Positions 8,093-15,776 of a stretch of 64,000 nucleotides of DNA are shown in pieces. The stretch covers positions 1 to 64,000 of the forward strand of contig NZ_JAAOLX010000015.1 of NCBI RefSeq assembly GCF_011601265.1, given 5' to 3'. The DNA comes from Iodobacter violaceini. Its GTDB lineage: Bacteria; Pseudomonadota; Gammaproteobacteria; Burkholderiales; Chitinibacteraceae. The notes under the pieces were generated by a model. That model worked only from the letters and a program-made list of their open reading frames with translations, was not told the origin of the DNA and did not search any database. A program made the translations under genes and the position numbers. Each line of letters starts with the position of its first letter. The first letter of the stretch is position 1.

Positions 8093-8470
8093 TTAAATGG
8101 GTGGCCTTCCATGAAAAGCTAAATAGAGACATTTTATTGACTCAGGAAGATCAATCCAATACTGGCCCGACTTGTCTTCTGGCAATTGCCAAAACAGATT
8201 TTCTGTAAATGCAACATCTATGCAGGTATTTATTTCGTCATTTGCATTTTGCAAAATGGCATTAAAAAAGTAAAACAAAGGCTTGTAAACTAAAAAAGAC
8301 ACTCTATTGTTCATTTCTGAATTCAAGGCGTAAGCAAGTTTTTCAAACCAAGAGTATGCGTACTCTGGAAGAAATTTCCCCCAATCATTCATAAACAATA
8401 AATCTGTTTTTTTTGATATATCTGGAAATTTATGATGAATAGCTTGATAAAATTCCACGACTGAATGCAT
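8093..8470 (-). CDS. DUF7674-like small protein (possible immunity protein)
   Basis: A 125-residue soluble protein. The segments FLPEYAYSWFEKLA, a long helix, FTENLFWQLP and a C-terminal LPESIKCLYLAFHGRPPI resemble, from memory, the DUF7674 group often found beside polymorphic-toxin immunity genes. No signal peptide is present. The Shine-Dalgarno is weak (GGTGTT). The GCGGA repeats and the WapI-type immunity gene 3 kb away fit an immunity-like role. Family assignment is tentative and no cognate toxin is visible nearby. Confidence 0.5.
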   Translation of the reverse strand: MHSVVEFYQAIHHKFPDISKKTDLLFMNDWGKFLPEYAYSWFEKLAYALNSEMNNRVSFLVYKPLFYFFNAILQNANDEINTCIDVAFTENLFWQLPEDKSGQYWIDLPESIKCLYLAFHGRPPI

Positions 8471-8518
8471 CTAAAACACCCGCAAATGAATGTTTTTTTT
8501 TATTGCCAATCAATATAA

Positions 8519-9010
8519 CTATTTAACTTCAAATTTCTCTATAAGCGAATAATATTGCTTAAGTACTGAATCTTGTGCCTCAACACCTTCAAGTGCATCC
8601 ACCTCACTGCGTATTAAGTAATATTCAGGCTCATTTTTTATGTGGCCTCTGATTAATATCCTTGCAATTTTTTCTTTGCTTTTTTCTGCAAATTCTGGAA
8701 ATTCTTTTTGAATTGACGCGTTCCATGCATTAAGGGCACTCAGTCGGGCAGCAGGCTTTAAATTCGAAAAAATTTCTGGCACCTCTCGAAGCGCTTGCTC
8801 TAATCCAGTCGCCATTTTTGACTTGGTTAAACCTCTGTTTGACGCTAGCATTTGATTAAATTGCTCAGGCATCTGAATTAAAAAGCCGACGTAAACCTGA
8901 AGCTTTTCATCTGGAATTAACTGAAGCTGCTTAGTTAACTCCTCAAACACAGCAAATAGCTTGTCATACTTTGTGACCTTCACATTTTTTGATTGAACGT
9001 GCGTGTTCAC
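8519..9010 (-). CDS. Hypothetical helical protein, 163 residues
   Basis: A 163-residue, almost entirely helical and charged protein without signal peptide or membrane segment. It starts at GTG 9010 with AGGAAGG 8 nt upstream, a strong ribosome site that makes it a real gene. The repeated pattern of hydrophobic residues suggests a helical bundle. No enzymatic motif is seen and I do not recognise a family. It ends 48 nt before the next minus-strand gene begins, so the two may be co-transcribed. A long GCGGA repeat lies just upstream of it. Confidence 0.6.
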   Translation of the reverse strand: MNTHVQSKNVKVTKYDKLFAVFEELTKQLQLIPDEKLQVYVGFLIQMPEQFNQMLASNRGLTKSKMATGLEQALREVPEIFSNLKPAARLSALNAWNASIQKEFPEFAEKSKEKIARILIRGHIKNEPEYYLIRSEVDALEGVEAQDSVLKQYYSLIEKFEVK

Positions 9011-9033
9011 TATTCATGCCTTCCTATATGACA

Positions 9034-9128
9034 CTTCCGCTTCTGGCCGATTGCGGTCAGTAAACTACATCATGCTCGAAATGTGCCCATAGTTACAACC
9101 ACAGGCAGCTCCCGCCCCTTAGCGGACA
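9034..9128. repeat. GCGGA hairpin repeat, copy 4 (long form)
   Basis: The left end TTCCGCTTCTGGCCGATTGC begins at 9035. The core GTCAGTAAACTACATCATGC, then TCGAAATGTGCCC, is almost identical to the copy at 13146. The right end CCGCCCCTTAGCGGACA ends at 9127. Confidence 0.8.
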
Positions 9129-9189
9129 CTAAATAAATCGTATTAAATAAATCGCTAAGAAGAATAGTTTTGTCGTTTATGAATTTACT

Positions 9190-10551
9190 TCATCTTTTTA
9201 AGTATGCCTCGATGGCATTGTTAAAATTATTCGGCTTGGTAATTTCTTGCAGCAATTGCTGACCGGCATTAACTTGATGGATTGTCATCTTTCGCGAAAA
9301 ATCTGCTTTAGCTTTAGCGCCATTACTTGTTGCATCTGACGCGGCGAGGCTAAACAGTGCGTAAGCTACCACAATATTTTTTGGTACACCTTTCCCTTCC
9401 GCGTACATCACACCAAGGCTGACTTGTGCCACGGCATGCCCTTGCTCAGCAGATTTGCGATACCAACTAACTGCTTGAGCGTAGTCCTGTTGCACGCCTC
9501 TACCATCTTCATACATCATGCCGAGATAAGATTGAGCCATTGGCTGACCTTGTTCTGCAGCTTTACGATACCAACTAATTGCACGGTCGTAGTTTTTCGT
9601 TACGCCTGAACCAAACTCATACATTGTGCCTAAATTGGCTTGCGCGGAGATATCGCCTAACTCTGCAGCCTTGTGAAACCAATGTGCTGCATGGGAGTCA
9701 TCCTTTGCCACACCTTGACCGCTGTAATACATTGCGCCGAGATTCGTTTGTGCTTCTGCTTTTCCTTGTTCAGCAGCCTTTCTATACCAATACACGGCTT
9801 GAATGTAATCCTTAGGTACGTCCTGGCCTTCCGAGTACATCACACCGAGATTATATTGCGCGTCGGCAATATCTTGTTCTGCAGCCTTACGATACCAATA
9901 CATGGCTTGAACGAAATCCTGTGATATGCCCCATCCTTTTGCATACATTAAGCCAAGGTTATACTGAGCTTGAGGCATTCCTTGCTCAGCAGCTTTGTGA
10001 AACCAACTCACAGCTTGGTTATTGTCCTGTGGAACACCCCGCCCATTTTTGTACATCACGCCGACATTGAACTGTGCAGTAGCATAGTTTTGTTCTGCTG
10101 CTTTACGCCACCAACTCAAAGCGCGATTATTATTTTTCGGGACCCCACGCCCTTTTTCATACATCACACCTAGATTAAATTGTGCAGCAGCAAAGTTTTG
10201 TTCGGCAGACTTGCGATACCACACAACAGCTTGAAGTTCGTCTTGCTGTATGCCTAATCCCTTGCTTAGCATGACGCCTAGTTTAAATTCGGCCTCCGCA
10301 TAATCTTGCTCTGAGGCTTTACGAAACCAACTAAATGCTTGAGCATAATCTTTTTCTACGCCGAAACCATTCTCATAGGCTATTCCAAGGATGGTTTGGG
10401 CTGCGGCATCGCCCTGCTCAGCAAGTGGTGCGAATACTTCGATTGCCTGTGCTATTTTTTCAGCATCATAAGCAACTAATCCTTCGTTATTTTCCGCATT
10501 GGCTGTCGCAATAAAACCTATCAATGCACTGATTAGAATTGTTTTTTTCAT
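9190..10551 (-). CDS. Secreted Sel1-like repeat (tetratricopeptide-type) protein
   Basis: A 453-residue protein with a signal peptide (MKKTILISALIGFIATANAE). About ten consecutive 36-residue Sel1-like repeats follow, each close to A-x-x-NLGVMYE-x-GRGVPKD-x-x-A-x-x-WYRKAAEQG. The repeats start near residue 45 and run to about residue 410; a short helical tail ends the protein. SLR solenoids are protein-interaction scaffolds, here in the periplasm or exported. The repeats are so alike at DNA level that copy number may vary by recombination. It is the largest gene in this array and has no obvious partner. SLR proteins often act in envelope stress or as secreted effectors, but neither can be claimed here. 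Confidence 0.88.
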   Translation of the reverse strand: MKKTILISALIGFIATANAENNEGLVAYDAEKIAQAIEVFAPLAEQGDAAAQTILGIAYENGFGVEKDYAQAFSWFRKASEQDYAEAEFKLGVMLSKGLGIQQDELQAVVWYRKSAEQNFAAAQFNLGVMYEKGRGVPKNNNRALSWWRKAAEQNYATAQFNVGVMYKNGRGVPQDNNQAVSWFHKAAEQGMPQAQYNLGLMYAKGWGISQDFVQAMYWYRKAAEQDIADAQYNLGVMYSEGQDVPKDYIQAVYWYRKAAEQGKAEAQTNLGAMYYSGQGVAKDDSHAAHWFHKAAELGDISAQANLGTMYEFGSGVTKNYDRAISWYRKAAEQGQPMAQSYLGMMYEDGRGVQQDYAQAVSWYRKSAEQGHAVAQVSLGVMYAEGKGVPKNIVVAYALFSLAASDATSNGAKAKADFSRKMTIHQVNAGQQLLQEITKPNNFNNAIEAYLKR

Positions 10552-10728
10552 TTAGTCAAATAGGTAAAGGAATCGAAAGATTTTTATGCGTGAATAGACT
10601 GCGAACTACAAGCTGCAGTTTATTTTGATAGTCTACTAATGGCCGCAAGTTGACAGATGTTGCAGCAGGCCACACATAACACTTTTTTCCATTGCAGAGA
10701 ATTCTGCTCTTGCCAGAATAAGGAAAAC

Positions 10729-11475
10729 TTATGGATTACTTTGCAAAATATCTTCCGCCCATTTGGCAAGCCTAGACAACCCAATATCACTCTCGGTGGC
10801 ATCCACATCACCCGCCACATCAACAAATACTAACTTCCCTTTTATTAGCAAATATCCCCCACCAGAAAATGCCTGCTGTTCTTGCGGCTCCTTTCCATCT
10901 TCGAATTTAAGGTTCCTAACGGTGTATGTGCCAATGAAATGCGGATTGTCAGCAAATACGCCATTTTTCGTGATTGAACCAAGGGATAACTTTACGGCAT
11001 ACCTCTTGTCGGAGGGTGCTAACTTTTTACCAGCAGCATCGATTTGTGATTGAAGTTGTCTGTGATAATTATCACTTTCACCCCATTTTTTTTCAACAGA
11101 GGCTTTAATTGTCTTTTTCAACGATTCAAAATCTGCCTCTGAAAAATAAACAGTCTCCATCATATCTGGGGCAGAAATCTTGTACTGAAATCTTACTCGC
11201 TTTTTTGGGGTCTTATTTCCACCTGACGTCGGAACGTAATCATACATGACGGCTATTAGATGAGCACCAGATGGCATGTGTGCTTTGGCACTCTCATAAT
11301 CTGGCGCCCCCTCCGAAGCTCGTTTCGAGGCGAGTGGAAGTGGAATTACTATAGACTCGTGCCCGACATGTCCTATGAATGGCTCACCTGAAAAAGCGTT
11401 ATCTGACATGAGTGAACAGAGAAACAAAATCATAAATTTTGCGATAAGTATTTCTGATTTTTTGCAAAAAAACAT
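10729..11475 (-). CDS. Secreted hypothetical protein, about 248 residues
   Basis: From the ATG at 11475 the product begins with a plausible signal peptide (MFFCKKSEILIAKFMILFLC, then SLMSDNAFSG). A beta-rich mature domain follows, containing FQYKISAPDMMETVYFSEAD and a glycine-rich FSGGGYLLIKGK segment near the end. A longer frame to 11565 exists, but it overlaps the neighbouring gene and adds a charged stretch ahead of the signal peptide. Another ATG at 11433 is possible. No clear Shine-Dalgarno supports any of these starts. I do not recognise a family. A half-copy of the GCGGA repeat lies just upstream (11511-11522). Confidence 0.6.
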   Translation of the reverse strand: MFFCKKSEILIAKFMILFLCSLMSDNAFSGEPFIGHVGHESIVIPLPLASKRASEGAPDYESAKAHMPSGAHLIAVMYDYVPTSGGNKTPKKRVRFQYKISAPDMMETVYFSEADFESLKKTIKASVEKKWGESDNYHRQLQSQIDAAGKKLAPSDKRYAVKLSLGSITKNGVFADNPHFIGTYTVRNLKFEDGKEPQEQQAFSGGGYLLIKGKLVFVDVAGDVDATESDIGLSRLAKWAEDILQSNP

Positions 11476-11508
11476 AAAGAATCCATTAAAGTATAAGTTG
11501 GTGTTTCT

Positions 11509-11522
11509 TGACCCAAAGCGGA
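11509..11522. repeat. GCGGA repeat family, 3' half only (copy 5)
   Basis: TTGACCCAAAGCGGAA matches the right end of the dispersed repeat. It falls in the short gap between two minus-strand genes. No left half is seen. Confidence 0.5.
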
Positions 11523-11533
11523 ATTCCAACTGC

Positions 11534-11968
11534 TTATGCATTTCGTATTGGAAATGAGTTAACAATAGTGGCTAGCTCACCCAATATTTTTGGGAGATAC
11601 GTTTGGTCTAATTGAAATTGAAAATTTAGCTGATTTCCTACTCCCGCTTCATCCATGGCAAAACCACTAACCTCTAAATTGCCAAGTACATTACAAGTAA
11701 TAGAAATTTCGAGCTGCCCCTCAAGGGTAGAAAAGATTGCTTTACCCTTTAAGGTATCGTATAGCAGCTGCAATTGATCGTAAAAATCGCTAAATTCAAA
11801 TACCTGAAACGAAGCAAAAAACCGGCCTCTGAATGCTCCTGAATTTATCTCAACGACAACGTTTAGCCAATTGTCATCGTAAAACTCACCTATTGCAGCA
11901 CGTTCATAGCCTTGAACTGTCACTGCAATATAGTCTTTGTTTGAGCTACAGATTTCAAAAGTAAGCAC
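11534..11968 (-). CDS. WapI-type immunity protein
   Basis: A 144-residue protein starting at GTG 11968 with AAGGGA 4-5 nt upstream. The features fit the WapI immunity family: an N-terminal beta stretch, YDDNWLNVVVEINSGAFRG, FQVFEFSDFYDQLQLLYDTL, then LEGQLEISI and a final LPKILGELATIVNSFPIR. WapI-type proteins neutralise the C-terminal toxins of WapA/Rhs-like polymorphic toxins in the cytoplasm. No toxin gene is adjacent, so it is an orphan immunity gene. That is a common finding in polyimmunity arrays, where such genes protect against toxins of neighbouring strains. Family call from recognised motifs. Confidence 0.7.
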   Translation of the reverse strand: MLTFEICSSNKDYIAVTVQGYERAAIGEFYDDNWLNVVVEINSGAFRGRFFASFQVFEFSDFYDQLQLLYDTLKGKAIFSTLEGQLEISITCNVLGNLEVSGFAMDEAGVGNQLNFQFQLDQTYLPKILGELATIVNSFPIRNA

Positions 11969-12004
11969 AAAATCCCTTATTCAGAATTACTTATTGCGAG
12001 CATC

Positions 12005-12030
12005 CCCTTCTGGCCGACTGCAGAAGTCAA
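12005..12030. repeat. GCGGA repeat family, degenerate 5' half (copy 6)
   Basis: CCCCTTCTGGCCGACTGCAG matches the left end of the repeat with changes in the first bases. It lies between the WapI-like gene and the interrupted small gene. Confidence 0.45.
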
Positions 12031-12050
12031 TTGCGCAATAACTATTGGTT

Positions 12051-12254
12051 TTATTTCAATCCAATTTCATCTATCCACTTTGATAAATTCATTTCATTTG
12101 CAACTTTCTCTAAACATAGCTTTTCATTGTTCGACACGAGAGATAGCTAATGTGATATTTCTTCGAGGACTTTCACGTCATCATCGAAATCTGTACTATT
12201 TAAACGTTCAATATATTGGCAGGCAATAATCAAGGCTCGTGCAATATTTTCCAT
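12051..12254 (-). pseudogene. Small gene interrupted by an in-frame TAG
   Basis: Reading from ATG 12254, 35 sense codons (MENIARALIIACQYIERLNS...EEISH) are followed by TAG at 12149-12147. The same frame then continues for 31 codons (LSLVSNNEKLCLEKVANEMN...) to TAA at 12053-12051. Both halves look like one helical acidic protein of about 67 residues, so this is a small gene with one nonsense change, or possibly a sequencing error. Family unknown. It lies directly upstream, on the same strand, of the WapI-type immunity gene and between two repeat copies, so it reads as another cassette in the array. Confidence 0.6.
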
Positions 12255-12290
12255 GTGAGACTTTTTTGTCTCAGTTTAAGTTATTTGTAC

Positions 12291-12337
12291 AGTCTGCTCT
12301 TGGCCGTCTTGAGCTACTGCTCCCGACCCAAAGCGGA
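12291..12337. repeat. GCGGA hairpin repeat, copy 7 (short form)
   Basis: A complete short copy of about 47 bp: left end AGTCTGCTCTTGGCCG and right end CCCGACCCAAAGCGGA, with only GAGCTACTGC-type sequence between. It separates the interrupted small gene from the ParB-motif gene. Confidence 0.75.
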
Positions 12338-12350
12338 AACTTCCTTAAAA

Positions 12351-13109
12351 CTAGCCGAGTCTATATTCCTTTACGTGGTTTCTTAAGTCACCAGTTATCG
12401 GTACAAAATTCAATATTTCTGCAAGAGGTAAACGATCATTATTAAGTCGCACGATATTGAGTCTGCGCACTGGAATGCCAGCTATACGATAAGCGGGTAA
12501 TTTATGGTGGCCGTCAATAATGAACTCTCCCCACGCGCCATCGGTACACAAAGTAATAACCGTTGGCCTTGCTCCATTTTGTATGTCTTGCGCTAGATGA
12601 TTAACATGAGCAGCAGAAAGTGAGCTGAGAGGTTGTGTTGCTATCAAAGCACCAAAACCTGGATAGAAACTCGTGACTTCCAAACCATTTTCTGACTTAT
12701 CAGTTAGGTCGACCACGTAAGCGTCAGCCGGAATTTCTTCTAATACAAGAGCATATTCACCTATAGCAAGTACATTTAATATCTCAGAAAAATGTACTCC
12801 TAGCGGATAATCCCCACTGACCTCCACTTCAACAGATTTACGAAATGACAGCTCGGACCGCGTTTTATCCGTAGAAATTTTGCGAACTAAGTTTTGTCCT
12901 ACACTCCCACGACAATCGCTCCATTGAAAAACGCGAATTTTCCCACCAACGAGCAAGGCAGCTTCAAAATCATCGCCTCTTACATCTAAAAGACCGCCCA
13001 TTGAAGTAACTGTAAATGCTTCACGGCGAATTTCAGTGGAAATTCCTTCGGTCCAATCTATTTTTCCATGCCAACCTAAAGTATCTGTTGTTGAAGTCGA
13101 GGCAGTCAA
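12351..13109 (-). CDS. Protein with a ParB-like DGHHKL motif, unknown function
   Basis: A 252-residue soluble protein. The start is probably the TTG at 13109, with GGAG about 5-6 nt upstream. The C-terminal part contains a beta-strand followed by IIDGHHKLPAYRIAGIPV (about residues 205-222), which resembles the ParB/Srx nucleotide-binding signature (DGHHRL...A), then a short helical end. The N-terminal two thirds is beta-rich (LGWHGKIDWTEG..., GEYALVLEEIPADAYVVDL) and unfamiliar. ParB-fold proteins include CTPases and nucleases, but the motif alone does not settle an activity. It lies between two repeat copies in the array. Confidence 0.55.
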   Translation of the reverse strand: MTASTSTTDTLGWHGKIDWTEGISTEIRREAFTVTSMGGLLDVRGDDFEAALLVGGKIRVFQWSDCRGSVGQNLVRKISTDKTRSELSFRKSVEVEVSGDYPLGVHFSEILNVLAIGEYALVLEEIPADAYVVDLTDKSENGLEVTSFYPGFGALIATQPLSSLSAAHVNHLAQDIQNGARPTVITLCTDGAWGEFIIDGHHKLPAYRIAGIPVRRLNIVRLNNDRLPLAEILNFVPITGDLRNHVKEYRLG

Positions 13110-13145
13110 AATATCTCCAATTATTGAATCGTGTTAAGCCTTTTC

Positions 13146-13233
13146 GTCTGCTCATGGCCGACTGCGGTCAGTAAACTACATCATGCTCGAAATGTGCCCG
13201 TAATTACAACCACAGGCGGCACCCGCCCCACTG
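13146..13233. repeat. GCGGA hairpin repeat, copy 8 (long form, right end lost)
   Basis: CGTCTGCTCATGGCCGACTG begins at 13145, followed by the long core GTCAGTAAACTACATCATGC, TCGAAATGTGCCCG and ACAACCACAGGCGGCACCCG. The copy stops at CCCC without the terminal AGCGGA. It is close to the copy at 9034 over about 75 bp. Confidence 0.75.
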
Positions 13234-13319
13234 CTAATATTCAACCATTAGCATAATAAATATTCTGACATGAAGCTGCTGCATCCCAGCCTGTCAGGTT
13301 GAATTTTTTATTAAGAAAA

Positions 13320-13766
13320 TTATTCAGTCGGCTTTAAATTAATGCCTTCAATATTTTGTTCAATGTTTTTTCCAGAGCATTTCACTATTGCTACGCTTTT
13401 TTTATTGGTTTCAACATTAACGCCAGCCTTAATTTCGTCATCCTCCGAAAACCGGTCAAAGATCCAGAAAACTGAATAAACCGTGTTTCCATTTGGAATA
13501 TTTACAGAATACGATATGTGTCCTCCCACTCCATTCCATTGATATGTCGATGCTTGATTACGCGGAATATTAACAACAATTTCGGGCTTATCATGCAATT
13601 TACCGAATGAGTATGAAATGGTTTTCTCTGCGTCGCAGACTTCAATTTTTTTTCCTTTTGCAGTCATGCAAGAAAATATGGTTTCGCTACCGGCCTGACA
13701 TTTTGCATATATGCTCGAACTGAATAATGCGATTACTATACTGAGGGTAGTAGTAATTAATTTCAT
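13320..13766 (-). CDS. Secreted cysteine-containing hypothetical protein
   Basis: A 148-residue protein from the ATG at 13766, which has AAGGAAAC about 6-9 nt upstream and starts a good signal peptide (MKLITTTLSIVIALFSSSIY, then AKC). A longer frame to 13814 would add residues before the signal. The mature protein has cysteines in the pattern KCQAGSETIFSCMTAKGKKI, then EVCD, and one late Cys (VKCSG). This suggests two disulfides in a small beta-rich periplasmic domain. The CxxxxExIFSC start is shared by uncharacterised small secreted proteins; no function is known to me. It is the last gene of the small-gene array. Confidence 0.65.
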   Translation of the reverse strand: MKLITTTLSIVIALFSSSIYAKCQAGSETIFSCMTAKGKKIEVCDAEKTISYSFGKLHDKPEIVVNIPRNQASTYQWNGVGGHISYSVNIPNGNTVYSVFWIFDRFSEDDEIKAGVNVETNKKSVAIVKCSGKNIEQNIEGINLKPTE

Positions 13767-14375
13767 TAATGTTTCCTTTATGTGGATTAGCTTATCTAAG
13801 TTGGCCGTATTCAAGTTATCTGCAGAGTTCGAAGTTAAGCAATTAAAGTCTCTCTCATGCTGTACTTCGTAAGACAGAGTTACAAGTACCTGCTATAGAA
13901 GAAAAGGTGAAGCTCATTCGGCATTTAAACCATAGCGGAATTACTTCTGCTGTTAGCCACTAACGCATCGTCGCACAGTCTAACCCAATCGTTTCAACAG
14001 CGCGTTAGCCCTTATGTAATTATCGCGCAATTTGTAAGCGGAGTAATAATATTCAAAAAGTTTTGATGGGTAAATTGGGCAAGATTTTGAAAATGTCTGT
14101 AAAGCTAGTGTATAGCCGTCTTTTAAACCTGCCGAGTATAAGACGCTTACTTAATTCAGGCGACTTCTCTCATTCATATTGCAATTAGCTACTTAGATAT
14201 AAAAACACCCCAAACCTGGGACTGGCGTCCAAATTTGGGGTGTGTTTTTAATACGCCAGGGCAGGCTCTGCACGAATCAAATGACCGGATTGGCATTCAA
14301 TGCAATCAACAATATATGAATAGCGATGATGCGAGCATTCGATTTGTGCAGATATGCCCCGGATTGATTTAGCCA
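13767..14375. other. Gene-free stretch at the end of the small-gene array
   Basis: No intact gene is seen. A plus-strand frame near 13850-13965 (…ELQVPAIEEKVKLIRHLNHS…) lacks a start and may be a decayed gene. CCATAGCGGA (about 13930-13939) resembles a degenerate right end of the GCGGA repeat. A strong hairpin near 14201-14249 is annotated separately. The rest is AT-rich and unremarkable. Confidence 0.4.
14201..14249. terminator. Bidirectional hairpin terminator
   Basis: AAAAACACCCCAAA (14201-14214) pairs with TTTGGGGTGTGTTTTT (14234-14249) with one small bulge, giving an A-tract/U-tract hairpin usable on both strands. It lies downstream of the minus-strand efflux operon. Confidence 0.75.
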
Positions 14376-15764
14376 CTAGACGGGATAAATCCCTCCTAAT
14401 GCCAGGTGGAGATTAACGCGCTGAATCAGGCGCTCGTTTTGTATACGCAGCATCGACATCTGACTGTTTGCCAGATTAAGTTGCAATTGCTGTAACTGAT
14501 AGCGATCTCCCTTGCCTACTTTAATCATCACGCCTTGCAAATCGATCAGCTTTTGCTGATCGGCCAGTAAAGCAGCCAGTAAATCACCGCGTTCAAGCAG
14601 CTTTTGCTCGGCATACAGGCCCCCTTCAATTTCAGCCAGGGCATTGAGTACCGTCTTGGCGTAATTCACCGTGCTTTCCTGCTGCTGTGCCGTTTTAACT
14701 TCTACCTGCGCATCCAGTGCGCCACCGGTAAAGATGGGGGCAAGCAGACGGCTATTCACGCCCCAAAGCGGGTTGCTTAAGTCTTTTTGCAGCACCAGCA
14801 GGCTGTTATCCAGTACGCCTAAACCCGCCATTAAGCTGACTGAAGGAAGTTTGGCTTTTTTAGCTGCTTCCACCTGATAAAAAGCAGCACGAAAGCGGCT
14901 TTCGGCGGCACGGATATCAGGGCGTCTTTCGGCTAAATCAGAAGGCAGGCCCACTGGAATCGGCTGCAGCTCACGGGGCAGTGAATGAGCCACCGCCACT
15001 TCTGCCGCTGGATAACGGCCCAGCAATACTTCCAGAGCTCGCCTCGCCGAGCTGAATGCCTGCTCGCTTTGCAATAATTGCTGGCGATAATTTTTCAGCA
15101 GAATCTGGTTATTCAACACATCCTGCTGAGTATTGCGGCCAATTTTTCTTGCGCTTTCAATCAATGCCAGCTGCTTTTCTGCCAGCACCACCATAGACTG
15201 CACCAGCTGAATCTGCTGCTGGGCTTCGGCGGCAGCCAGCCAGGCTTTCACCACAGCCGCAGCAACAGACTGGCGGGCATAGAGGGTATCGAGCTCTGCA
15301 GCCACTGATAATTCACGGCTTGCTGCCTGACTGCTGCGTGTTTTGCCCCAAACATCAATCTCCCAATTGGTGACCAGCGCAAGGCCATTCAGTGCCAGCG
15401 ACGAGCTGGGAATCGTTGCATCCCCTGCCTGCCCGCCCAAACCTAAGGTTGGATAAAGTGCGGCTCCGGCGGCTTTTACTGCACTGTGCGATTGCTCCAC
15501 ACGTAAAGCCGCCAGACGCAGATCAGGATTATTCAGCTGAGCTTCACGGATCAGCTGCAACACTTCAGTGGGTAATGCAAAACCAAGAGCCGCTGCATCA
15601 AATTCACCAGCACTGCGGGCAAATTTCCAATTCGCCGGAAACTGCAGCTCTGCCAGAGCAGCCTGCTTCAGGGCGGCGTGATCGGGGGCCGGGGTAATCG
15701 CGCAAGCCGCAAGTGTTAAAGCACAAAATCCGGCCAGCCCTAATTTAATCATTTCTTTTTTCAT
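14376..15764 (-). CDS. Outer-membrane efflux lipoprotein, NodT/OprM family
   Basis: A 462-residue TolC-like outer-membrane factor. From the ATG at 15764 an AAGGA lies 9 nt upstream; the in-frame ATG at 15773 abuts that AAGGA and is less likely. The signal peptide ends in a lipobox (LTLAAC, Cys about residue 21), so the protein is lipid-anchored. Two OEP repeats follow, with the typical RPDIRAAESRFRAA segment and PSVSLMAGLG. It receives substrate from the HlyD-type periplasmic adaptor encoded just upstream (13-nt gap). It is the last gene of the DUF3302-HlyD-OMF operon. Substrate unknown. Confidence 0.9.
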   Translation of the reverse strand: MKKEMIKLGLAGFCALTLAACAITPAPDHAALKQAALAELQFPANWKFARSAGEFDAAALGFALPTEVLQLIREAQLNNPDLRLAALRVEQSHSAVKAAGAALYPTLGLGGQAGDATIPSSSLALNGLALVTNWEIDVWGKTRSSQAASRELSVAAELDTLYARQSVAAAVVKAWLAAAEAQQQIQLVQSMVVLAEKQLALIESARKIGRNTQQDVLNNQILLKNYRQQLLQSEQAFSSARRALEVLLGRYPAAEVAVAHSLPRELQPIPVGLPSDLAERRPDIRAAESRFRAAFYQVEAAKKAKLPSVSLMAGLGVLDNSLLVLQKDLSNPLWGVNSRLLAPIFTGGALDAQVEVKTAQQQESTVNYAKTVLNALAEIEGGLYAEQKLLERGDLLAALLADQQKLIDLQGVMIKVGKGDRYQLQQLQLNLANSQMSMLRIQNERLIQRVNLHLALGGIYPV

Positions 15765-15776
15765 CAGGCGCATTCC

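Noticed and set aside
9424-10173. Plus-strand frames inside the Sel1-repeat gene
   Set aside because: They are antisense shadows of the repeat; their similarity to each other follows from the repeat itself.
6360-13990. Integron attC sites
   Set aside because: Occasional GTTRRRY- or RYYYAAC-like words occur (GTTGGGC at 6378, GTCTAAC near 13979), but not paired with the right spacing or with an integron integrase in the window.
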